Assembly: GCF_000003815.2 (NCBI RefSeq)
Contig: NC_049986.1
Span: forward strand, 4,608,457 to 4,672,456
DNA: 64,000 bases
DNA from: Branchiostoma floridae
Taxonomy: Eukaryota; Chordata; Leptocardii; Amphioxiformes; Branchiostomatidae
Direction of reading: 5' to 3'
Shown here: positions 10,701-22,700 of the stretch, one piece after another
Position numbering within the stretch: position 1 is the first letter of the stretch
Layout: each line of letters starts with the position of its first letter
Translations under genes and position numbers: made by a program
Notes under the pieces: model-generated
What the model was told of the DNA's origin: nothing
The model's input: the letters and a program-made list of their open reading frames with translations, nothing else
Database searches by the model: none

Positions 10701-13700
10701 AGGAAGCTTCATAAAGATGTGGTCTTTTACATTTTTTAATAACTTTGATTTATAACAGTACTACATCTCACTTTAAAATGTTGAAGTTTGATGGTAATCT
10801 CCATTTTGTAGGGAAGATGAGCTGCTGTGCCATGGGAAGGACAACACATTTTACCTGCTGTTTGCAGCACTGGCCAGTCATCACATTTCCTCTGGCATCA
10901 ATGACCGTAAGTTGTTTTAATCTATTCATAAAATGAAAATGCCTGAACATATCACAGGTTTACTTTTATCAACAACATTTATATGTAAAATGAAAAGAAG
11001 CTAGTACTGGCATCATTGTAAGTTTCTCCGCAATAAGGTTGCTCGTGTTATCTCAACCTGTAAGGAAAACTACTACGCAGACCACATAAAACATCTCAAG
11101 AACACTAACCCAGCGCAGTGGCATAGAAGGATTACCTCTGTGAAAATTCAAGCGTCTCAGACGGCGAAACGCCGTTTGCGACAACCGTCCAAGGCGTCTT
11201 AAATTATTGGGACGCTTTGGACGGTTACGGCGGCGGACGGCATGGGACGGGCTTTTGAACGCCCGACGAAACGTCCAAGACGGTCCGAACGGCATAACAA
11301 ACGCTCGGACGCGTCTAGATTGGCACTTTAGACGCGTCCGGTCGGACGTTCGGGACGTCCGAGACGGCGTCTGAAAGCGGGCAGCCGGACGCTCCCGCGC
11401 TTCGTCGGGCGGCCCCCCCGCTGGGAACAGACGTCTCTGCGGACGGACCAGATGCCGATTGCGACGGACGTAAATGACGTAATCCAGGCTGCTGGGACGG
11501 ATCGGACGCCGATTGCGACGGGCATAAACGGCGTAATCCAGGCCGCTGGTATGGGCGGTAGCCTCCACCACGCCTTCCCACGGGGGGTACAGATCGTAAA
11601 ATTTGACAGAAAATGGAATGAAAGGCCAAGAAGCAGTCATCGCTATATTATTAAAGGTTAATATCTGGGCCAAACTCCTAGCAAAATATTTTTTTCTTCA
11701 AGACACAGTTTTAGTTAGTCAGGCAGTACGGTAGAAACTCATAACGGGCCGGTGCATTTAATTTGGAACGTGCGTAGACGGCTGCCTGGACGCCGTTTCT
11801 GACGCCGTCCGGTCACGGCTATAATTTTATGGCCTGTTGGGACAAGCGTTGCCACATACCAAACAAACAAATATTCAGCCAGGCAGTGGAAGACCACCCA
11901 CGACCGGGCCGTCAGGTTTAGTTAAAATCAAACGCAACTTGAACAAATTTCTTCGTAAATTCAGACATACTTCGCGGCGTTTGATAAACTTTGCTACATG
12001 TATGAAATTCAATCCGACCTTCAATCGTGTCCGCGGCTCTTTGTGCCGCCGTGCCGCCCGCACATCATAATGGACGAGTCCACATAACATCAAGGGTGAA
12101 TACAGGACGTTTTATAATTCTCTATCGTACATTTTAATCACAATAGTCTTAATTAAAGACTGGATACATTGTAAATGTGCAATACATTTTCTACAAAGCT
12201 CATATGTCATTTTTATTTCGCGGTAGCGAAACAAATTCGTCCGTTTCATAAGTTCCCAACCCCTAGTAGTTGGGAGGGCCGATTTCATTGACAGCAAAAT
12301 CGGTAGGTGCTATCTCATTATCTGTTGTCTAAATCTACATTTTAACAGCATTATCATTCTTAATCGAAACCACAGATATTTTTTACAAGTATTTTACAAC
12401 GTGTTCATAAGTCTTTTTATTTTGTGGCATCAAAGTAAGATCCTAAATTTTATCATTCCTTTGCGTATGTGGGGAGGGCACCGAAACTTTGCAACCGTCG
12501 TCGGCAAACTTTGCAACAACATGTTGTACAAAAATAAGAATAAAATGAGTATTCACTTACCGGCGCCAGCAAAGTATCGACAGTCAGCTAACGGAAGGAC
12601 GCTGCTTCTTTTGACGGCATCTGTGATTTCTCCTGTCCGTTACGTTTCACAGTTGCTTCAGGTAAGTAGTATGATTTATCCCACTTGTCGGCGCACGACA
12701 AATAATTTTTGTACATTCTTTTTTAGTATAAATAACGAATAAAGTCATCGCCGTAAACCCAACCTCAGCACAATGTCGTAGAAACATCAACTGCTACTTC
12801 TAGACGTGATGTCCTTGGTCTAAAAGTAAGCAAAATTTTAACAAACAGACATAAAATCCACAGAAATAGTCACCTTCTGAACATATGTCCTGCAACCGCC
12901 GGATTGTTCAACGGTCTGAAATTCGAATTCACCCGCTGAAATTGGCGCATGTGCAGAAGTTAAAACGTCATGTTTCCCGTGGGGATAAGGACAGACGCAA
13001 GCCGTCTGAGGGCGTCGGGTTCCTAAGTATTTTATAGCCCCATCAGTGGCCGTCTCAGACGGCCGTCTCAGACGTCTTTCAGCCGTCTGGGCGTCCAACA
13101 AAAAAACGGACAGAATGGCCCGGACGCTCACGATGTGTTCGCGGCCGTTTCTGACTGCAATGGACGCGTCCAGAGAGTTTGAAACGCGCTCAGACGCCTT
13201 TGGACGCTTGTAGACGCCGTCTTAGCCGTTTCGGACGCTTGAATTTTCACAGAGGAAGGCACATGGGAAGTTGGTCTAGACCGAGCTCAGTAATCCATGT
13301 ACCAGGAGTTAAGCCAGCCGNNNNNNNNNNNNNNNNNNNNNNNNNNNNNNNNNNNNNNNNNNNNNNNNNNNNNNNNNNNNNNNNNNNNNNNNNNNNNNNN
13401 NNNNNNNNNNNNNNNNNNNNNNNNNNNNNNNNNNNNNNNNNNNNNNNNNNNNNNNNNNNNNNNNNNNNNNNNNNNNNNNNNNNNNNNNNNNNNNNNNNNN
13501 NNNNNNNNNNNNNNNNNNNNNNNNNNNNNNNNNNNNNNNNNNNNNNNNNNNNNNNNNNNNNNNNNNNNNNNNNNNNNNNNNNNNNNNNNNNNNNNNNNNN
13601 NNNNNNNNNNNNNNNNNNNNNNNNNNNNNNNNNNNNNNNNNNNNNNNNNNNNNNNNNNNNNNNNNNNNNNNNNNNNNTGACTGCTCAACTTGCCAGATTT

Positions 13701-16700
13701 GTGAAGGCTTCGTTACCACCTGGATTTTCTCTGACATTTTGCCACGTGTAGACAGCAAGCAGTTTGGCAACATGAAGGGATGCTCAACAACACACTGCCT
13801 TGTCGACCTTCTTAACTTCTTTTATGAAGGAGGTGAGAGGAAAGGCACTGTTGGCACTCTTATCCTGACCGACTTCTCAAAAGCATTCGACAGTGTTTGT
13901 CACACCACGGCCATCAACAAACTCATAACAATGGGCGCAAGAGCATCACTTATACCATGGATTTGCAGTTTCCTGTCTAATCGCAGACAGCGTGTCAGGT
14001 ACCAGGACTCCGTGTCTGACTGGGAAACGTTAACATCTGGAGTTGCCCAGGGGACCTTACTTGGCCCACTTGTATTCTTAGCAATGATAAATGATGCAGG
14101 ACCCTCAACAAACAACCCACACTGGAAATATGTGGACGATTTGAACTTGGGAGAAGTAAGACCAGTATCCGCTCCAACAAACTTACAGTCCGACCTTAAC
14201 AACCTTGACACCTGGTCCGAGACGAACTCAATGTCACTTAATCCCAAAAAATGTAAAGCGATGTACTTTTGCTTCATGCGAACCCCTCCTGAGATGCCGC
14301 CACTCACTCTTGGTGGTCAGACACTCAGTATCGTCAAGCAAGCAAAATTACTGGGCCTGCACATACGGTCAGACCTACGCTGGTCTGATCAGGTAGATGC
14401 CATGGTGACCAAGGGTAGCAGGCGCTTGTTTTTCCTGAAAAGACTACGCCGAGCAGGTGTCCCTCTACCTGACCTGATCACTGTGTATCGCGGGTATATA
14501 AGACCAACACTTGAATATGCCACACCCTGCTGGAATGCTGGACTCACAAGAAGAGAATCAGACAGAATTGAAAGAGTCCAGAAGCGGGCATGTAGAGTGA
14601 TGCTGGGCAGACAATATCTCTCATATTCTGATGCCCTGTTAACACTCGACCTCCAAAGCCTGTCACAACGCAGACTGACCTTGTGCCAGGACTTTGCCCT
14701 TGGAGTTACCAAAGCTGGAAGACACGCCCCCTGGCTACCCCCAGCTCGAAACCCGTCTCACCACATGCAACTCAGGCATACTCGCCAATACAAACTGCCA
14801 ACCGGGACAAAGCGGTATCTATCTAGTCCAGTCCCAACTATTCTAAACCTACTAAACGCTCTGTAGTTTTGGACCACAATGCTATTCACGACTTGTTCCA
14901 TTCTATGTCAGAGTCATTATTTTGCTATGATCACACAGTGCAATCAATTGTTGTAAATAGCGTGTGTAGTTTTTATTTGTCTTCAGCTGCGATGAACCAA
15001 GCATGTATTTTAAATTGTTATTCTAATCTGTCTTCAACTGCGATGAACTAAGCATTTATCTTGAATTGTATTTGTTGTGTACTTTGTATTTGTCAATCGT
15101 ATACTAGTAATCTTGCTTGTGTAACAACGTACAAAAAGATTGTCAAGCAAGCAGCACAATTCAGCCCCTCAGGCTGCAAGGCTGTTTTTACTTTTTACGA
15201 TTGTTTTCAATCAAACAATAAACCAGTCTACTACTACTACTACTACATTGTTAGTGCAGAGATGTTATCTGGGCCTACAACCTTGCTAGTGGTACAGTTG
15301 GCAAGCACAAATTCAACAGATTCAATCATTATGGTAAACTGCAGATCGCACAAACTGTCTACAACCTTAACACTAATGATAGGCTTAGTAACATCAGAGT
15401 CTGTTGGAGTAAAGGTAGAGTAAAAGTACTCGTTGAATAGGTTAGCCTTTTCAGATGCTGATTGTGCGACAGTATTCTTAAAATGTACAATAGACTTAGC
15501 CCTTACAAGAGTCCAGAAACTCTTCAGCGATTCGTGAAGAATGGGCGATAGGCTTTTTAGCTTGAACTTGTTATATTTGGCTGTTAAGATGTTTTTCAGT
15601 CTGTCGCGTAGTGTGTGAGAAACTTTGCTGAGTGACAGCGAGAGTCAGTTACTCAATAGCAGTATTACATGTACCCGTATTTACTTGTTTTGTGACAAGT
15701 CTCATATTTTGATTTTCCAAGGGTCTGAAAAGAGTTTTTATCTGACTCCCATGTTACTATTGCCATATTTCACAGTTGTGTAAACATGTGAATTAGATGA
15801 TAATGTTGCCTTCTCTTCTTGTTTTGTATCAAGTTGGGAGGGTGAGCCTGCCAGCAGTTCTTCGTGCAAACCAGGTCCTATTCAAGTTTTTGTTGAAGTC
15901 TCTTCACGTCAGTCCAGACAGTACACTTCCTGTCTCACAGGTTAGTAATTAGTGCTCATATCATTTCCCAGACAGTGCATTTTCAATACTGCATGTTCTG
16001 GTTCACCAGTCAGTAAGTAAGTAAAGGAACTCCAAACCCTACATGTTCTATTTTACAAGTCAATACTGAACTCCAAACCCTTAGCTACATGTTCTATTTT
16101 ACAAGTCAGTACTGAACTCCAAACCCAACATGTTCTATTTTAGTTTTTACAAGTCAGTACTGACCTCCAAACCCTACATGTTCTATTTTACAAGTCAGTA
16201 CTGAACTCCAAACCCAACATGTTCTATTTTACAAGTCAATACTGAACTCCAAACCCTACATGTTCTATTTTACAAATCAGTTCTGAACTCCAACCCTACA
16301 TGTTCTGTTTTACAAGTCAGTACTGAACTCCAAACCCAACATGTTCTATCTTACAAGTCAATACTGAACTCCAAACCCTACATGTTCTATTTTACAAGTC
16401 AGTACTGAACTCCAAACCCAACATGTTCTATTTTAGTTTTTACAAGTCAGTACTGACCTCCAAACCCTACATGTTCTATTTTACAAGTCAGTACTGAACT
16501 CCAAACCCAACATGTTCTATTTTACAAGTCAATACTGAACTCCAAACCCTACATGTTCTATTTTACAAATCAGTTCTGAACTCCAACCCTACATGTTCTG
16601 TTTTACAAGTCAGTACTGAACTCCAAACCCAACATGTTCTATCTTACAAGTCAATACTGAACTCCAAACCCTACATGTTCTATTTTACAAGTCAGTACTG

Positions 16701-19700
16701 AACTCCAAACACGACATATTTATTTGCTTATTTCTTTATTTAAAATCTCCACAAATGTGAAAATGGATGAAGGAGCAGGTGCAAGCACCTTTACTAACCA
16801 TTACCCCAGCAAAAAAGAAAATGAATTCAGATTAAGAATAAAGATTCTGATCATCTACAGTTATAAGAAGAAATCCTTGCATGTAACACGACATCAAGCT
16901 TATTCCATTTAGTAACTAAGGTGGTATATATGACTTGTGATCTATTTCACCAGGCAGATACATGTTCTATTTAGTTTACTTTTACTGAACATGCTCTACG
17001 GTAAAGTGAAATTTTGTCTATGTCTCATTTTTTTTAGCTGCAGCTGCTGTTGGTTCTAAGAGGTCTGTTTACAGGAATCCCCATGCTAGCCCAGCATATA
17101 GTCACCAGCTGGACAGACAAACTCAAAGCAAGCAGCCTTCCCCAGGAACCATCTCCAACAAAAGGTACCACCAACATCACATGTAGGCTATATATGTATG
17201 TCGGCTACATATAATTATGTCTTCCCGGAAAGTCATGCCGAGTTAAGATAGTTTTTAATCATGAAATTTTCTTACAATTTGTACTATAGTTAGCATACTT
17301 GCATTCGGATATACAGCTGTATTAAGATATACGTTCTAATGAACAGTTTTGTGTATTCTTCTGTTTGACACTGCAGAAGGCCTTTCTTGTTGGCATTAAC
17401 ATTAAATATCAATAGAACTACCAAAACTGTGATTCTTCACGATGGTCAAAAACTGCATTAAAAATCCCCTCTTGTGGGAAATGAATATTGATGACAATTA
17501 GATCCCAATCACTGTTGTAACCATTGGAAACCGTCCGTGATTGGTTGAAAATTTGGGGTGAAATTGGACGATTTGTGTTGGGTTTTGACGGCAATGCCTG
17601 TCCAGGCAAAAGATTCAATATGGCGCCAGTGTGAACAGTGTATGGGTCAAATTTTTGCTATTGGATTATTGTTGTCTTCTCAAAGCCACAGAAACTGCAC
17701 ATTCATTTCCTGGTACACAATTTTTTTCCTATAATTGTTTGCACTGAGCACCATTGTGTTGAAAACATAGTTTCACATAAGAGAATGTACAGTACACATC
17801 AATGCAAGAATCACATCACAATACAATGCACACCTCAATAGTAAATGGTTTCTAATTATCCCGGGGACCCCCCAAAACCACACTTTCGGATAGGCTGACC
17901 GCACATCATTAAGACCCGCCAAGGGGTCACAACAGAACAATGAGTGCTCACCACAATTTGTAGCTTGAGATATAAGTCATGTCGTCGCACCGCTCAGAGA
18001 CCCGTCGGAAGCCCGGGACCCGACCGCCGACCGGCCGCCCCTCAAGGAAGTCGAGATCGATTGCCCTGTAGTCGAATCCCTAAGATACTCTCTAAAAACC
18101 CTGGGATGCCCGGGCTTCTTGGGTATATAAGTCAAACTTTCCATGAGAGATTTTGCATAACGCCAAACAGAAACAGCAATTGGTTAGAAGAGCGGCACCC
18201 ACGTGGCTTGTTGACATCTTGACGTCACAGAGACGCGCTACCCTACCAGTGTGCGGTGCACAGGGAAGTTTCAATAGTCAATGACGGGGTAAGGGCTCTA
18301 TTAAGGGACGATTCAGTATTGAGGGTATAGGGCTCTAGTTATCCTTGCTACAACACCATATGATCAACAAAAAAACTTAGAAGTGGCTGGAGTTGGATAG
18401 TAGAAGGTTTCTAAGTGTAGATTTAAAGAAAAATTTCAAGGAAACAACAAAAAGTAGTCCCCTCGGTCAGGTGGTTACCCTGGTCAAGTGGTTACTATGG
18501 GGAGGTGGTTGCTATTGGGAGGCAGTTTGCATAGGGAGGCAGTAAGCATGGGGAGGTGACTACCATGGGGATGTGATTACGGTAGGGAAGGTGGTTGCCA
18601 TGGGGAAGTGATTGCCATGTAATAGTTCAAGCATGGGCGGAGCGAGTCTATGTGGATATAGTATAGCTCCGCCCTCTCAAGGAGTTTGTTGGCATCCCCT
18701 GAGGGCGAAGCCAGGGCAAAGCCCGAGAGATGCCAACAAACTCTGAGAGAGGACAGGGCTATACTATATCCACATAGACGAGCAATCCGCCCATTCTTGA
18801 ACTGAACTGACATCTGTCCGAAGCAAATCATAAATATTGACAAAGATTTAGTTTTTGAAATAGTTCTTCTTCTTCGTCGTGTCATCACTAAACTTTCCTG
18901 CTCCAATACTCCACACACTCCCTTCCTCTGGGGGTCAGAGCTTCCAGATCTTCTTTGGTGCATGGTTCGGACAGGAGGGGGCAGACAATAAGGTGTTTCA
19001 TAGTCTGCTCCTGTCCACTTTGCCATGAGGGTCTTGCATCTTCCTGTGCCTGTTCTGAGGTGGTTGAGACATGACCAGGTTGGCCATGTCTTCTCTGCTC
19101 CTGGAGGAATAGATTCCTTCGGGGCGATGTTAAGTCTATGTGGTGTCTGGAGGTGGTGGGACCACATGGCCATCCTCTGAGACTCTGCACTCCCACTGAG
19201 CGCTTCGACTGAGTGCATGAAACTATGTCTGGACTTAAGCCTCTTTGGCACAGGGGTGTGCAGGTGGAGTACATGGTGTGGGTCAGTCTTTTCAGTTTTT
19301 CTCGTTGTGCTGCCACGGCTCTTCTGATGTGTGGGTGAGCAATACCACACAGCAGGTATAGGTCATCAACTCTGGTGGCACGTAGGCATCCGGAGACAGC
19401 TCTACAAGCTGAGTTCAAGGCCGTGTCCAGCTTTGCGGTGTGCGCTGACCTGCACCACTCGGGAGCTGCATACTCTGCAGTAAAAAAACACAGTCCAAGA
19501 GCTGTAGCTCACACGGTACTGGCATCTGCACCCCATTTAGTGTTTGCCAGCTTCTTAAGGATGTTATTCCTGGCATCCACTTTCATTCTGGTGTTCAGGA
19601 TGTGGGTTTTGTATGACAGGGTCCTGTCTAAGGTGGTGCCGAGGTAGACTGGCTTGTTGGTGCTAGTCAGCCACTTGCCCTGCCAGCATACCTTCATACC

Positions 19701-22700
19701 TTGAAATAGTTGAAAATCATATTCTTGGGAATCTTTTGGTGTGTGTTTTTTTTTCTCCAGCCCACATGTGGTTTTACTTTTGGGGTTCAGTCAATGGAGA
19801 GCAGAAAGCCTCCTGAGACACAAACTAGACAGGTTGTCTAGAGAAGTCCCTGGTTGATGAGTATCATGTGACTTTTTTAGCCAATCAAGTTTAACTCTGG
19901 CTTTTTTTAGCCTTTTTAGCGGTATTTTTGTACTGTCAGACTCATAGAGGATTTCACTCTGGAAATGTTTGGTGACCAGTTTTTGGAGTACATTGGAGTA
20001 GTATACTAGTAGATACAGGTTTTTGTTCATCAACTGTTACAACTGTAAGTGCCTTTGTTTTTACTTTTCTAGTTAAAAGGTGACTTAAAAGCATGTCAAG
20101 TTTTAAAAGCTTCTTGGTTGTAGTTTCATTAATTTTGTTTATCAATTATCAATTTATCAAGTTCTCTTGTTTAAACTTGTGCTTTTCTTGGTAGTCTTTC
20201 AAAAGTGAGTTAGAATGCTATAACTGTGGTCCATGTAGTTTTACTGTACTGCTTGTTGTTGTGAATACAATATTATATTCCTGTATGATTTTTGTGTGGT
20301 CTTATTGTATGCCTGGTAATCTAGGCAAGATGACCCTCCATTGAAATGTCATGTTGGAAGTGGGTGCCTTGAGTATAATCTGATTCTTTGCGTTGGTTAG
20401 AGCACATCTGTCCCCCAAGAGGAGGGGAAGTCTGGCTCTTGGTTGGCTGAAACAGCCTGCCAAGTTAGTTAGAGCACCTCTGTCCCTTGAGGCAGAGGTG
20501 CTCTAACTAACTTCTGACCATACTATGTGGATTTCAAAGCAACAAAATCCTCACCCCTGATTGGCTGAGGACAGATGGCTGTGCTCTAAGGGGAAGTGAT
20601 TGCCACTGGGAAGTGACTACTGTAAATGCATTTAATTTCGCGGGGATTTAATTTCGCGGTAGCGGCAAAATGGACATTTCGCGGTGGATTTAATTTCGCG
20701 GTAGCGCCATCCCGCGAAATTCAATGCATTTTCAGCACTGCACTGTAGTCACGAACTGCCGTGTAAAACCCGGCGCCTCTACAAACCGCCAGTCGGAAAA
20801 CACTTGCTGGTTACCCGGTAAGGGTCCTATACAGACGGATAGAACAGTTTCCATGCTTTTGACTTGTTCTTGCGTGAGCCACTGTTACTGATCTAATCGT
20901 ATCTACCCTCTCAATACGTAACAGTATACAGTAGTGCGACCTTTGTATCATGGTGAACATACTGTACAGTACTGTAATACAGTTGGTCGTATGAAAAAAT
21001 TACATGTGTGTCTTCAGTCAAGACTTCACCGTAGTAAGTATGTCAAACATTTCATTATACAGTGACAAAGACAGTAGTAGTATGTACATGGAGCGGAAAA
21101 GGGGCATCTTAGGCGGCGCCAGCAGACGAAATATTCGCGGTGGATTTAATTTCGCGGTGAAGCGGCCGCCGCGAAAACCGTGAATATTAATCCTCCGCGA
21201 ATATTTCTGCATTTACAGTATCATGGGGAGGTGTTTACCTTAGGGAAGGTGGTTGCCATGGGGAAGTGATTGCCATGGGGAGGTGATTACCAAAGGGAAG
21301 GTGGTTACCATGGGGAAGTCACTGCCATGGGGAGGTGCTTCCCATGGGGAAGTGACTGCCATGGGGAGGTGATAACCATGGGGAGGTGATTGCCATGGGG
21401 AGGTGGTTGCCATGGGGAGGTGGTTGCCATGGGGAAGTGACTGCCATGGGGAGGTGATAACCATGGGGAGGTGATTGCCATGGGGAGGTGATTGCCATGG
21501 GGAGGTGGTTGCCATGGGGAGGTGGTTGCCATGGGGAGGTGTTTGCCATGGGGAAGTGATTGCCATGGGGAAGTGACTGCCATGGGGAGGTGATAACCAT
21601 GGGGAGGTGATTGCCATGGGGAGGTGGTTGCCATGGGGAGGTGGTTGCCATGGGGAGGTGGTTGCCATGGGGAGGTGGTTGCCATGGGGAGGTGATTGCC
21701 ATGGGGAAGTGATTGCCATGGGGAGGTGGTTGCCATGGGGAGGTGATTGCCATGGGGAAGTGATTGCCATCGGGAGGTGATAACCATGGGGAGGTGATTG
21801 CCATGGGGAGGTGGTTGCCATGGGGAGGTGGTTGCCATGGGGAGGTGGTTGCCATGGGGAGGTGGTTGCCATGGGGAGGTGATTGCCATGGGGAAGTGAT
21901 TGCCATGGGGAGGTGATTGCCATGGGGAGGTGGTTGCCATCGGGAGGTGATTGCCATGGGGAAGTCACTGCCATGGGGAGGTGTTTGCCATGGGGAAGTG
22001 ACTGCCATGGGGAGGTGATAACCATGGGGAGGTGATTGCCATGGGGAGGTGATTGCCATGGGAAGGTGGTTGCCATGGGGAGGTGGTTGCCATGGGCAGG
22101 TGACTACCATGGGGAGGTGTTTGTCATAGGGGGGTGGTTACCATGGGGAGGTGGTTGCCATGGGGAGGTGGTTACCATGGGGAGGTGGTTGCCATGGGGA
22201 GGTGGTTACCATGTGAAAGTGATTACCATGAGGAAGTGGATACCATGGGGAAGTGGTTTTGTCAGGTGGTTGCCATGGGAGGCAGTTTAACCATGGGAGG
22301 CAGTTTGACCATTGGGAGGTGGTTTGACCATTGGGAGGTGGTTTGACTGTTAAGTAATTTTCTCCCGAAAATGATTTCATCAGGTTGGTAGAATATAGGA
22401 TATAGGAGAATTCTTGTACACAACCAAAATTAAACTTGCTTACAAAATTGGACACGTTTGGGATAATCTTCTCGTCGCATAAGCGCCACCTTCATCGGCT
22501 ACATATAGCGACGAGAAGCAGAACTCCAGTTAGAAGCTCTGAGGAAGGTGTCTGATAGACACCGAAACATAAGCAAGTAAGTTTGATTTTGGTTGTGTAC
22601 AAGAATTCTCCTATATCCTAAGTAATTTTCTGTCTCAAGCTGAAGAGAAAGCTGAAGAAAAATCTGAGGTTGTGCCAGCGGGTGATTTGCTGGAGGAGCT

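Larger units (their letters stand above)
11020..15246 (+). mobile_element. CR1-type LINE, 5'-truncated, with 3' (TAC)6 tail, interrupted by a TIR element and an N gap
   Basis: The left end reads [20 protein letters not shown] and [11 protein letters not shown], a conserved stretch just before the RT domain. The rest of the RT resumes after the inserted element. The 3' UTR ends in six TAC units (15229-15246). ATTGT occurs at 11015-11019 and again at 15247-15251, a likely target duplication. 5' truncation and a short simple 3' tail are usual for CR1 insertions. Confidence 0.8.

Noticed and set aside
11053-11673. 206-codon - strand ORF, Arg/Pro-rich
   Set aside because: It runs through the CpG-rich arrays of the TIR element, which are open in several frames by composition.
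13179-13773. ORFs on both strands across 13179-13773
   Set aside because: Most of their length is the N gap; they have no real coding support there.
17855-18270. GC-rich block as an LTR or alternative promoter
   Set aside because: There are TATA-like and CRE-like words but no second copy, no TG...CA ends and no duplication; kept only as unassigned sequence.
21240-22110. Three overlapping - strand ORFs of 211-278 codons with [11 protein letters not shown]-type repeats
   Set aside because: They are the 17-bp minisatellite read in three frames; the period is not a multiple of three and the protein pattern is forced by the DNA repeat.
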